Shown here: piece by piece, positions 52,309-60,277 of the stretch | Position numbering within the stretch: position 1 is the first letter of the stretch | How the letters are laid out: the number at the start of each line of letters is the position of its first letter | Assembly: GCA_963726825.1 (NCBI GenBank) | Contig: CAVSDT010000002.1 | Location: 1,984,001-2,048,000, forward strand | Reading direction: 5' to 3' | Source: DATLGB01 sp963726825 | GTDB taxonomy: Bacteria > Actinomycetota > Thermoleophilia > Solirubrobacterales > Solirubrobacteraceae | DNA length: 64,000 nucleotides | The notes under the pieces: generated by a model | Databases searched by the model: none | What the model saw: the letters and a program-made list of their open reading frames with translations, nothing else | Told to the model about the DNA's origin: nothing | Position numbers and translations under genes: made by a program

Positions 52309-52814
52309 TGTGGCAGGAAGTCGCCCGCCGCGACACGCAATCCGCGCAACAGCGCCGTCAGCTGCTCCTGCGCGTCCGGTTCGAGCGCCCCGAGGGCGAA
52401 GTCGATCGCGTGCATCGCCTCCGTGGCGGCGAGCGCGACCCGGCGGCCCTCCGGCCTGATCCGCGCCAGCGTCGTCCGGCCGTCCTCCGGGTGCGGGACC
52501 CGCTCCGCGAGGCCGTCCTTGGCGAGCTTGTCGACGATGTTCGTGACGCTCGTGCGGTGCACCTGGAGGCGCTCGCCGACCTTGCCGATGGGCAGCGCGC
52601 CGTCGCGGCTGAAGAGGAGCAGCATCAGCGCCTCGTAGCGCGGGAACGTCAGCCCGAACGGGCGCAGGGCGTCGTTGAGGTGCGCGAGGAGGACCTGCTG
52701 GGCGCGCATCACGCTGGTGACCGCCTCCATCGCCGCGAGCGGGGCCGTCGGCCAGTGGCCGGCCCACTGGCGCCGTGCCTCCGCGATCGGGTCGATGAGG
52801 AGCGGGCGGGTCAG
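52305..52814 (-). CDS. MarR-family transcriptional regulator
   Basis: The 169-aa frame has the MarR winged helix: FPRYEALMLLLFSRDGALPIGKVGERLQVHRTSVTNIVDKLAKDGLAERVPHPEDGRTTLARIRPEG, with the recognition helix at VHRTSVTNIVDKL and the wing DGRTT. The N-terminal helix DPIAEARRQW is typical of this subgroup. No ATG, GTG or TTG precedes it, so CTG at 52814, overlapping the sulfite-oxidase TGA (CTGA), is the likely start; ATG 52730 would remove the first dimer helix. It probably controls icmA through the adjacent palindrome. Confidence 0.82.
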   Translation of the reverse strand: MTRPLLIDPIAEARRQWAGHWPTAPLAAMEAVTSVMRAQQVLLAHLNDALRPFGLTFPRYEALMLLLFSRDGALPIGKVGERLQVHRTSVTNIVDKLAKDGLAERVPHPEDGRTTLARIRPEGRRVALAATEAMHAIDFALGALEPDAQEQLTALLRGLRVAAGDFLPQ

Positions 52815-53899
52815 CGGGCGGTCACCCGGATCCGCGGGCGCGCGTTGTTGACGTAGCCCTTGGGGTTCCACAGCCCGGCCTCCTGCTCGGGCTGGGTGGC
52901 GGCGGAGGAGTCCCACGCGCGCACGACGATCTCGTGGTCCCCGGGCTCGAGCTCGACGGTGGCCTCCCACATGCGCCAGGCCCAGCGGCCGTGGTCGGCG
53001 CCCAGCTCGGCCTGGCGCCAGGAGGACTCGCCGTCGACGGAGACGTCGACGCGTGCGACGTGGCGCTCACCGCCGGCGAACGCGTAGCCGCGCAGGGTCA
53101 GGGGGCCGGCGGCGACGGTGTCCCCGTCGGCCGGGGTGAGCACGTCGGCGTTGAGCGCGACCAGCCCCAGCGGCATCCCGTTGCCGGGGCCGGGCCGCTC
53201 GTCCTCGGCGAGCAGGCGGTAGACGACGTGCTGGAAGTAGCCCGCCCACGGCTCGGCACGGACCTCGATCTCCTCGAGCCACTTGATGGAGCGGGCGCCG
53301 ATGTAGCCCGGGACGACGACGCGCAGCGGCGCGCCGTGGACGGGGGTCAGCGGCTCGCCGTTCATCGCCCAGGCCAGCAGGACCTCGGGGCGCAGCGCCT
53401 TGTCGAGCCCGATGGAGCCGGCGAACGGCTGCAGCGGCTTGGCGTCGAGCGCCTCGTCGGCGCCGACGAAGGCGACGTGGGCGGCTGCGGCCGTCGGGCC
53501 GGCGAGCGCGAGGACGTCGGCGAGTGACACGCCCGTCCAGGTCGCGGTGCCCGTCGCGCCCGGGCCCCACGGGGCCTCGCCGGGGATGTCACGGATCGCG
53601 ATCAGGCCGGCGCGGCGGTTGCCGGCGCACTGCAGCGTCGCGGTCACGGTCTGCTCGACGAACGCCTCGCGCAGCGTGTTCAGCGAGAGCTCCAGCGGGC
53701 GCTCGACCAGCCCGCTGACGCGCAGCTTGAAGTCGGCGGCGACGAGCGGGACGTCCCCGTGGCCGCGGACGTAGAAGACGTCCGTCGGCGTGATCGCGTC
53801 CTGTGCCAGCGCGGCGGGCGCCGTCTCGGCGTTGAAGGGCTCCGCCTCGTGCACGAGGAGGTCGCGCTTGTTGAAGGGCAGGCCCACCCGTCCGCTCAC
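52811..53899 (-). CDS. Sulfite oxidase-family molybdopterin enzyme
   Basis: The 362-aa protein contains the Moco domain with the Mo-ligating Cys91 in TATLQCAGNRR and GVSLADVL, PVHGAPLRVVVPGYIGARSIKWLEEI (cofactor-binding), followed by the Mo-co dimerisation Ig-like domain (ALNADVLTPADGDTV to VNNARPRIRV). It has no visible heme domain and no Tat or Sec signal, so it appears cytoplasmic, unlike many sulfite dehydrogenases. Electron partner unknown; the nearby cupredoxin is exported. GTG start overlaps the HAD gene stop (GTGA). Confidence 0.9.
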   Translation of the reverse strand: MSGRVGLPFNKRDLLVHEAEPFNAETAPAALAQDAITPTDVFYVRGHGDVPLVAADFKLRVSGLVERPLELSLNTLREAFVEQTVTATLQCAGNRRAGLIAIRDIPGEAPWGPGATGTATWTGVSLADVLALAGPTAAAAHVAFVGADEALDAKPLQPFAGSIGLDKALRPEVLLAWAMNGEPLTPVHGAPLRVVVPGYIGARSIKWLEEIEVRAEPWAGYFQHVVYRLLAEDERPGPGNGMPLGLVALNADVLTPADGDTVAAGPLTLRGYAFAGGERHVARVDVSVDGESSWRQAELGADHGRWAWRMWEATVELEPGDHEIVVRAWDSSAATQPEQEAGLWNPKGYVNNARPRIRVTAR

Positions 53900-54711
53900 T
53901 TGGCCCGGTCCGCCGCCACGAGGGCCCCGGCGCCGCCGAGCAGCGCGGCCCCGGCCAGGGCGCCGCCGATCTTCAGCCGCCGGTTGATGTGGTCGAAGCG
54001 CAGCACCTGCCAGCCCTCCCGGGTCGCGATGGCGTTCAGCGCCACGTCGGGGTTGACCGCGACGGGGTGGCCGACGAGGCGCAGCATCGGCTCGTCGGAC
54101 TCCGAGTCGGAGTAGGCGAAGCTCGCCGCGAGGTCGATCCCCTCGCGCTCGGCGAGCTCGCGGATCGCCTGGGCCTTGCCCTCGCGGTAGGTGAAGGGCC
54201 CGCCCTCCCGGCCGGTGTAGCGGCCGTCGACGACCTCCGAGACGGAGCCGACGGCGCCGTCGAAGGTCAGCACGACCGCCATCAGCTGGGCGATCTCCTG
54301 CGAGGCCGCGGTGCAGATGAAGATCGGCCGCCCGGCGTCCTGGTGGTCGTAGGCGATCTCGACCACCTGCGGGATCAGCCGCGGGAGGACGCCCGCGAGC
54401 ACGGCGGGCGCGAGGCGCTGGAGGTCGCGCACCTCCGTGCCGGCGAGCGCCTCGCCGACGCGCTTCTTGAGGGCGTCGGTGCGCTCGTCCGTGGATCCCT
54501 GGAGGCGGAAGCGCACGTTCTCCAGCGCGTCCTGAGCGAGCTGGCGGCGGCTGAGCATGCCCGCCTTGTAGGCCGCGCGGCCGAACTCGAAGGCGCTCGA
54601 GCCGGCGATCAGGGTCCGGTCGAGGTCGAAGAACGCCGCGGCCGTGCCCACCTGACCCCGCCCGGAGGCGCCGCCTCCGGGCGCCTCCGTGATGTAGCCC
54701 GGCTGCGTCAC
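53896..54711 (-). CDS. HAD-IB family phosphatase with C-terminal membrane segment
   Basis: The 271-aa protein has HAD motif I FFDLDRTLIAGSS, motif II in FICTAASQEIAQ, and motif III/IV KAQAIRELAEREGIDL with YSDSESDEPML. This is the SerB/PSPase-like HAD-IB subclass seen in actinobacterial acyltransferase-linked proteins. The end, LKIGGALAGAALLGGAGALVAADRAK, is hydrophobic and could anchor it to the membrane. GTG 54711 overlaps the thiolase TGA (GTGA). Substrate is unknown. Confidence 0.87.
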   Translation of the reverse strand: MTQPGYITEAPGGGASGRGQVGTAAAFFDLDRTLIAGSSAFEFGRAAYKAGMLSRRQLAQDALENVRFRLQGSTDERTDALKKRVGEALAGTEVRDLQRLAPAVLAGVLPRLIPQVVEIAYDHQDAGRPIFICTAASQEIAQLMAVVLTFDGAVGSVSEVVDGRYTGREGGPFTYREGKAQAIRELAEREGIDLAASFAYSDSESDEPMLRLVGHPVAVNPDVALNAIATREGWQVLRFDHINRRLKIGGALAGAALLGGAGALVAADRAK

Positions 54712-55883
54712 ACCTTCACGATCACCGCGTCGCCCTGCCCACCGCCCGAGCAGATCGCGGCGCAGCCGTAGCCGCCGCCGCGGCGCTTGAGCTCCATGAT
54801 CAGCGTGCCGAGGATGCGGGCGCCGGACGCGCCGATCGGGTGGCCGATGGCGACCGCGCCGCCGTTGACGTTGACGCGCTCGGGATCGATGTCGAGCATC
54901 CGCATCGAGTGGAGCGTCACGGAGGCGAACGCCTCGTTGATCTCCCACAGGTCGATGTCGGAGGGCTGCAGGCCGGCCTTGTCGAGCGCCTTCATGGCCG
55001 CGCGGGCGGGCGTCGTGCCGAGGATGTGGAACTCGTTGGCCATCTGCGCCTGGGCGACGATCTCGGCGAGGACCTCCTTGCCGTTGGCCTCCGCCCACTC
55101 GTCGGAGGCGAGCACGAGGGCGCCGGCGCCGTCGTTGACGCCGGGGGCGTTGCCCGCGGTGTGGGAGCCGTCCTTGAGGAAGATCGGCTTGAGCTTGGAC
55201 AGGCCCTCGAGGGTCGTGTCGCGCCGGGGGGACTCGTCGACCTCGACGACCGTGTCGCCCTTGCGACCCTTGACCGTGACGGGCACGAGCTCCTCGAGGA
55301 GGCGGCCGTCGTCGGTGGCGGCGATCGTGCGCTCGTGCGAGCGCAACGACCACTGGTCCATGTCGGCGCGGGTCATCTCGAACTCCTGCGCGACCTCGGA
55401 GGCCTCCTGGGCCATGTGCTTGCCGCTGAAGGGGTTGGTGAGGCCGTCCTTGAGCATCGCGTCGAGCGCCTGGCCGTCGCCCATGCGCATGCCGAAGCGG
55501 GCGTTGGGCAGCATGTAGGGCGCGTTGGACATCGACTCCATGCCGCCGCCGACGCCGACGGTGACGTCCCCGGCGCGGATCGCCTGGTCGATCATGCCGA
55601 CCGCCCGCACGCCGGAGGCGCAGACCTTGTTGATCGTCTCGGAGGAGACCCCCTCGGGGATGCCGCCCTCGATCTGAGCCTGACGCGACGGGATCTGACC
55701 CTGGCCGGCCTGCAGGACGGTGCCCATCACGACGTGGTCGACGTCGGCGCCGTCGACGCCGGCGCGCTCCAGCGCGGCCTTGATCGCCACACCGCCCAGC
55801 TCCGTCGCCTGCAGGGACGACAGGCCGCCGCCGAGCTTGCCGACGGGGGTGCGAGCTGCGCTGAGAACCACGGTCTTGGCCAT
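54708..55883 (-). CDS. Acetyl-CoA C-acetyltransferase (thiolase)
   Basis: The 391-aa thiolase has the nucleophile Cys in NKVCASGVRAVG (about residue 88), the GHPIGASGARI motif with the catalytic His, and CSGGGQGDA with the second Cys near the C-terminus. It either condenses two acetyl-CoA or cleaves acetoacetyl-CoA. First gene of a minus-strand string leading to the mutase. It is divergent from pepA with only 25 bp between starts and a palindrome in the gap. Confidence 0.95.
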   Translation of the reverse strand: MAKTVVLSAARTPVGKLGGGLSSLQATELGGVAIKAALERAGVDGADVDHVVMGTVLQAGQGQIPSRQAQIEGGIPEGVSSETINKVCASGVRAVGMIDQAIRAGDVTVGVGGGMESMSNAPYMLPNARFGMRMGDGQALDAMLKDGLTNPFSGKHMAQEASEVAQEFEMTRADMDQWSLRSHERTIAATDDGRLLEELVPVTVKGRKGDTVVEVDESPRRDTTLEGLSKLKPIFLKDGSHTAGNAPGVNDGAGALVLASDEWAEANGKEVLAEIVAQAQMANEFHILGTTPARAAMKALDKAGLQPSDIDLWEINEAFASVTLHSMRMLDIDPERVNVNGGAVAIGHPIGASGARILGTLIMELKRRGGGYGCAAICSGGGQGDAVIVKV

Positions 55884-55904
55884 GCCGGAAGGGTATCTTC
55901 CGGC
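55884..55904. promoter_or_regulatory. Palindrome filling the divergent thiolase/pepA gap
   Basis: GCCGGAAG-GGTAT-CTTCCGGC is a perfect 8-bp inverted repeat occupying nearly the whole 25-bp gap. Each arm places a GGAAG about 15 bases before one of the two start codons. It may be a shared operator; promoters for both genes must then extend into coding sequence. Confidence 0.5.
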
Positions 55905-55908
55905 GACG

Positions 55909-57321
55909 ATGCGGGTCTCTGCCACCACCGGGGCGCCGCGCGACGGCGACGCCGACACCGTCGCGATCGGGGTCTTCGAGGGCAAGGGCATCCCCCACGA
56001 CCTCGACGGCGAGCCGCTGGGCGCGCTGCTCGCGTCGGGGGAGGCGCGGGCCAAGCCCCGCCATCTCGCGCTCGCGCACGCCGAGGGCAAGCGCTGGCTG
56101 CTCGTCGGGTGCGGGTCACGCGACGCGTTCGGCGCCGAGGAGGCCCGCGTGGCCGCGGCGACCGTGGCGGCGCGCTGCACCGAGCTCGCGACGCGGACGC
56201 TGTGCTGGGAGCTGCCGCACAAGGTCCCCGACGCGGTCGTCGGCGGCCTGGTCGAGGGCACCCTGATGGCCGCCCACGCGGTGGATCCCGCAGCGGCCGA
56301 CGGGTCGGCGCTCTCGGAGCTGGTGGTGTCCGCGCACCACGACGTCGCCGGGCTGGTCGCCGACGCGGGGGTGGTCGCCGAGGCCGTCAACCGCTGCCGC
56401 CGGCTCGGGGATGCGCCGCCGAACGTGATGACCCCGCTCGCGCTGGCCGGGCGGGCGCGGGAGCTGGCCGACGAGCACGGCCTCGACTGCGAGGTCCTGG
56501 GCCGGGAGCAGCTGCGCGCGCTCGGGTACGGGCTGTTCGCCGCCGTCGCCCAGGGGTCGGCGCAGGAACCGCAGCTGATCGCCCTGCGCTACGACGGCCC
56601 GGAGGCGGCCGGCCCGGTGCTCGGCCTCGTCGGCAAGGGCGTGACGTTCGACGGCGGCGGGCTGCAGATCAAGCCGGGCGCCTCGATGGTGGGGATGAAG
56701 TACGACATGACCACCGCCGCCGCGGTGCTCGAGGCGGTGGGCGCGATCGCCGCGCTGGGGCTGCCGGTGCGCGTCGTCGCGGTGCTCGGGGCGACGGAGA
56801 ACGTCCTCGGCCCCGCCGCGATGCGTCCCGGGGACGTCCTGCGCGCCGGCGACGGGACGACCGTCGAGATCACCAACACCGACGCGGAGGGCCGGCTGGT
56901 GCTGGCCGACTGCCTCCTCCACGCCCGCGCCATGGGCGCCGAGCGGCTGCTCGACCTCGGGACGCTCTACGGCCCGGCGGTGCTCGGACGCACCCACGCC
57001 GCGCTGTTCGACACCGACGCGGCGTGGGGCGCCGCCGTGCTCGCCGCGTGCGAGCGCGCCGGCGACGACGCGTGGCCGATGCCGTTGCATCCCGACCACG
57101 AGAAGCTGCTCGAGAGCCGGGTGGCGGACGTGGTGAACTCCCCCGACCCGCGCCACGCGCTGCAGGCGGCGGCCGCGACGTTCCTCAAGCGCTTCGCCGG
57201 CGACGTCCCCTGGGCGCACCTCGACACCGCCGCCACCTACGACCGCCGCCGCCCGTACGCGTCCAAGGGCGCGTCGGGCTGGGGCGTGCGGGCGATCGTC
57301 GAGCTCGCCCGCAGCCTCTAG
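55909..57321 (+). CDS. pepA: Leucyl aminopeptidase (M17)
   Basis: The 470-aa cytosolic enzyme uses two metals to remove N-terminal residues. The signature NTDAEGRLVLAD is present, with the metal-binding KGVTFDGGGLQIKPGASM and KYDMTTAAAV segments. MTPLALAGRARELA marks the domain junction. The N-terminal domain is divergent, as usual in this family. ATG 55909 is chosen because upstream in-frame sequence runs through the thiolase gene. Its TAG stop shares CTAG with the convergent regulator's stop. Confidence 0.94.
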   Translation: MRVSATTGAPRDGDADTVAIGVFEGKGIPHDLDGEPLGALLASGEARAKPRHLALAHAEGKRWLLVGCGSRDAFGAEEARVAAATVAARCTELATRTLCWELPHKVPDAVVGGLVEGTLMAAHAVDPAAADGSALSELVVSAHHDVAGLVADAGVVAEAVNRCRRLGDAPPNVMTPLALAGRARELADEHGLDCEVLGREQLRALGYGLFAAVAQGSAQEPQLIALRYDGPEAAGPVLGLVGKGVTFDGGGLQIKPGASMVGMKYDMTTAAAVLEAVGAIAALGLPVRVVAVLGATENVLGPAAMRPGDVLRAGDGTTVEITNTDAEGRLVLADCLLHARAMGAERLLDLGTLYGPAVLGRTHAALFDTDAAWGAAVLAACERAGDDAWPMPLHPDHEKLLESRVADVVNSPDPRHALQAAAATFLKRFAGDVPWAHLDTAATYDRRRPYASKGASGWGVRAIVELARSL

Positions 57322-58295
57322 GGCGCAGGGCGCGGACCGCGGAAGGTCGCGCGGTACGCCGTCGGCGTGGTGGCGCAGGCCCGGCGGAAGTGCTCGCGCA
57401 GGCCGGCGGCGGTGCCGAAGCCGCTCCGCGTCGCGACCGACTCGACGTCGAGGTCGGTCGTCTCGAGCAGGCGCTGGGCCGCCGCGATGCGCTCGCGGAC
57501 GATCCAGCGCAGCGGCGTGGTCCCCGTCTCGGCGCGGAAGCGGCGGGCGAAGGTGCGCGGCGAGACGCTCGCGTGCGCGGCCATCGCCTCGACGGTCAGC
57601 GGCGCCGCGAGCCGGTCGAGCATCCACGTCCGCGTCGCGGCGAGGCCGGTGTCGGCGGCCGGCGGCAGCGGGCGGTCGACGTACTGCGCCTGGCCGCCGT
57701 CGCGGTGCGGCGGGACGACCATCCGGCGCGCGACGCGGCCGGCGACCTCGACGCCGTGGTCGGCGCGCACGAGATGGAGGCAGAGGTCGATGCCCGCCGC
57801 GACGCCGGCCGACGTCAGCACGGGCCCCTCGTCGACGTAGAGGACGTCGGGCTCGACCCGGATGGCGGGGAAGCGGCGGGCGAGCTCCGCCGCGTCGCTC
57901 CAGTGGGTCGTCGCGCGGCGCCCGTCCAGCAGTCCCGCGGCGGCGAGGACGAACGCGCCCGTGCAGATGGAGGCGACCCGCGCGCCCCGCTCGGTGGCGG
58001 CCCGCAGGGCGGCGAGCAGCGCCCCGTCCACGGGTGCGGCGACGTCCCCCACCCCCGGGACGACGATCGTGTCGGCCTGCGCCAGCGCCTCGAGGCCCGC
58101 CGCGCCGTGCAACCCGACCGGCGCGGTGCGGTCACCGCCGGCGACGTGCAGGGGGCCCGGTGACGGCGGGCCGCACACGGTCACCGCGTAGCGCGACGCC
58201 CCGGCGGTCCCGAACACGTGGCAGGCCGAGGCGAGGTCGAACAGGACGACCCCGTCGAAGGCGAGCACGGCGACCCGATGCGGAGTTGGCAGCAT
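57318..58295 (-). CDS. GlxA-family transcriptional regulator (DJ-1/PfpI + AraC)
   Basis: The 325-aa protein has an N-terminal DJ-1/PfpI-like domain (VAVLAFDGVVLFDLASACHVFG; ASICTGAFVLAAAGLLDGRRATTHW) and a C-terminal AraC helix-turn-helix pair (APLTVEAMAAHASVSPRTFARRFRAETGTTPLRWI; DVESVATRSGFGTAAGLREHFRR). ATG 58295 is used; ATGs at 58308 and 58313 are also possible (58313 in frame). Ligand unknown. It is divergent from another DJ-1/PfpI protein, its likely target. Confidence 0.92.
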   Translation of the reverse strand: MLPTPHRVAVLAFDGVVLFDLASACHVFGTAGASRYAVTVCGPPSPGPLHVAGGDRTAPVGLHGAAGLEALAQADTIVVPGVGDVAAPVDGALLAALRAATERGARVASICTGAFVLAAAGLLDGRRATTHWSDAAELARRFPAIRVEPDVLYVDEGPVLTSAGVAAGIDLCLHLVRADHGVEVAGRVARRMVVPPHRDGGQAQYVDRPLPPAADTGLAATRTWMLDRLAAPLTVEAMAAHASVSPRTFARRFRAETGTTPLRWIVRERIAAAQRLLETTDLDVESVATRSGFGTAAGLREHFRRACATTPTAYRATFRGPRPAP

Positions 58296-58358
58296 CGTTG
58301 CGAAGCATGTCATTCCTGCCACTGGCCGTCCAGTCCGCCGCTCCGTGAGGCTGCACCC

Positions 58359-58985
58359 ATGCGCATCGAGATCCCGCTCTTCACCGGCTTCGACGAGGTC
58401 GACGCCGTCGGCCCGTTCGAGGTCCTCTCCAACGCCGCGAACGTCGTCGGCGACCTCGAGGTCGTCCTCGTCGGCGCCCACGGCGCCGGCGAGGTCATCG
58501 CCGGCCACGGCCTGCGCGTGCAGACCGACGCCGCGCTCTCGGCGGCCGCCGACCTCGTGCTCGTCCCCGGCGGCGGCTGGCAGTCCGACCTGCCCGGGGC
58601 CAAGGGCGCGCGCCGCGAGTACGACTCCGGCGTCCTGCCCGCCCGGCTGGCGGAGCTCGCCGCGGGCGGCGCGGTGATGGCCTCCGTCTGCACCGGCGCG
58701 CTGCTGCTGGCCAGGGCCGGGCTGACCGCCGGGCGCCCGGCGACGACCCACCGCGGCCAGCTCGACGACCTCGCGGCCACCGGTGCCCTCGTCGACCGCG
58801 AGGCGCGGGTGGTCGACGACGGCGACCTGCTCACCTGCGGCGGGGTCACGTCGGGGCTCGACCTCGCGCTGCACCTCGTCGAGCGCGAGTGGGGCGCCGA
58901 GCTCGCGACGAGCATCGCCGAGCTGATGGAGCACGACCGCCGCGGCCCGGTGCGGGTGACCGCGGCCACCTCGGCGCGCGGCTGA
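58359..58985 (+). CDS. DJ-1/PfpI family protein (isonitrile-hydratase-like)
   Basis: The 208-aa protein has the nucleophile elbow ASVCTGALLLARAGL with Cys, and IPLFTGFDEVDAVGPFEVLSN, GGGWQSDLPG and THRGQLDDLA segments typical of the InhA/isonitrile hydratase-like group. Whether it hydrates isonitriles cannot be known by eye. It is 63 bp from the divergent GlxA regulator start, sharing the control region. Confidence 0.88.
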   Translation: MRIEIPLFTGFDEVDAVGPFEVLSNAANVVGDLEVVLVGAHGAGEVIAGHGLRVQTDAALSAAADLVLVPGGGWQSDLPGAKGARREYDSGVLPARLAELAAGGAVMASVCTGALLLARAGLTAGRPATTHRGQLDDLAATGALVDREARVVDDGDLLTCGGVTSGLDLALHLVEREWGAELATSIAELMEHDRRGPVRVTAATSARG

Positions 58986-59017
58986 CCCAGGCGCCCCCAC
59001 CAACCCGCCAGCGCCCA

Positions 59018-59041
59018 CCGGACACGCCATGGCGTGTCCGG
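59018..59041. terminator. 24-bp perfect palindrome after the DJ-1 gene
   Basis: Arms CCGGACACGCCA and TGGCGTGTCCGG form a perfect palindrome centred on CCATGG, 33 bp after the DJ-1 stop and 67 bp before the next start. In RNA it makes a strong hairpin after unpairing at the centre. It may be a terminator or a protein-binding site. The rest of the 122-bp gap shows nothing else. Confidence 0.5.
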
Positions 59042-59107
59042 CCGGCACCGGGCCGTCGCAGGACGCCCTCGGAGCTGGTTCGCAGGCCCGCCCGTACGCT
59101 GCGCCGG

Positions 59108-60238
59108 GTGCTGCGCGCGCTCGGCCTCTGGCTCGGACTGACCGGCGTCTACGTCCTGGCCGTGCTCGCCGGCGGGGCCGACGCGGCCCCGCCGCTGCCC
59201 TGGGCGATCGACCGCCTGCGCGGCGCCCTCGGCGAGTTCGGGCTGCAGGCGCTCGGCGCCGCGCTCACCGCGCTCGCGTTCACCACCGCCGCCGCCACCG
59301 CCCGCCGGGTGACGGGGGATCCCTGGGCGACGGGGGCGACGCTCCTCGTCGCCCTCTCCCCTCCCGCGCTCGCACTCGCCACGCGGATCGGCCCCGACCC
59401 GTTCGCGGCCGCGCTGCTGGCCGGCGGCATCGCCCTCACCGCGCGCTGCCGGACCGATCCGCGTCGCGCGGAGGCCGTCGGCGCCGCCGTCCTGCTGGCC
59501 GTCGTGCCGTGGTTCGGGATGGGGCACGCGGTCGCCGTCGGCGTCGCGCTGGTGGCGCTCGTCCGCTGGACCATGCGCCGCGGCCGCCCCGTCGTGGCGC
59601 TGATCTGCGCCGAGGCGTGCCTGGCCTCGGGCGTGTCGCTCTACGAGGTCGGCCTCCCGGCCGGCCCCGCGGCGGCGCCCGGCGGCGGGGCGCTCCCGCT
59701 CCTCGGCGTGCTGCTGGACCGCGGCGACGGCGTGCTGCGCTGGGCGCCCGTGCTGGTGCTCGTCCTCGTCGGCGCCTTCGCCCTGTGGCGGTCGCTGCGC
59801 GACGGCGTCGCCCGGCTGGTTCCCGACCGGGCCGAGGTGGAGGCCACCGGCCTGCTGACGGGCGGCGTCCTGCTCGCCACGGTGATCACGAGCGCCTTCG
59901 CCGCCGCGGCGCCGCTCGTCGCGCTGCCGATCGCGGCGCCGTTGGCCGCCTGGGGCCTGCGCCGCGCATCCCGCGCCGCCGTGCTCCCCGCGCTGCTGAC
60001 CGCCGGGGCGAGCGCGTGGGCTGCCGTGGCGCTCCTGACGGGGGACGCGGCCGGCTGGACCGGGCCCGGGCTGCGCGCCCCGTGGGGGCCGCTCGACAGC
60101 GCGTTCCCGGACGTGGCCGCGGGTGGCTGGTGGCCCGTGACGCTCGGCGTGGCGCTCCTCGTCGCCCTGATCGCGCTGGCCGTGTGGGAGTGGCGTGCAC
60201 GGGAGGCGACGCTCTCCGCCGCCGCGCGCGGGCGCTGA
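59108..60238 (+). CDS. Polytopic membrane protein of unknown function
   Basis: The 376-aa product has about eight hydrophobic helices, starting immediately at the N-terminus (LRALGLWLGLTGVYVLAVLAGG). It is Ala/Leu/Val-rich; one cytoplasmic basic patch (WTMRRGRP) and an extracellular loop (LLDRGDGVLRW) are visible. The general pattern resembles integral membrane glycosyltransferase-like or PMT-fold proteins but no catalytic Asp motif is evident. The first usable start is GTG 59108; no Shine-Dalgarno precedes it. Confidence 0.65.
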   Translation: MLRALGLWLGLTGVYVLAVLAGGADAAPPLPWAIDRLRGALGEFGLQALGAALTALAFTTAAATARRVTGDPWATGATLLVALSPPALALATRIGPDPFAAALLAGGIALTARCRTDPRRAEAVGAAVLLAVVPWFGMGHAVAVGVALVALVRWTMRRGRPVVALICAEACLASGVSLYEVGLPAGPAAAPGGGALPLLGVLLDRGDGVLRWAPVLVLVLVGAFALWRSLRDGVARLVPDRAEVEATGLLTGGVLLATVITSAFAAAAPLVALPIAAPLAAWGLRRASRAAVLPALLTAGASAWAAVALLTGDAAGWTGPGLRAPWGPLDSAFPDVAAGGWWPVTLGVALLVALIALAVWEWRAREATLSAAARGR

Positions 60239-60268
60239 GCGGCGCGGGAGGGCGGCGCCCCGCGCCGC
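60239..60268. terminator. Bidirectional terminator between convergent genes
   Basis: GCGGCGCGGG and CCCGCGCCGC form a perfect 10-bp stem with a 10-nt loop, starting immediately after the membrane-protein stop and ending 9 bp before the meaB stop. Position between convergent stops supports terminator function in both directions. Confidence 0.75.
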
Positions 60269-60277
60269 GGCCGCGGC

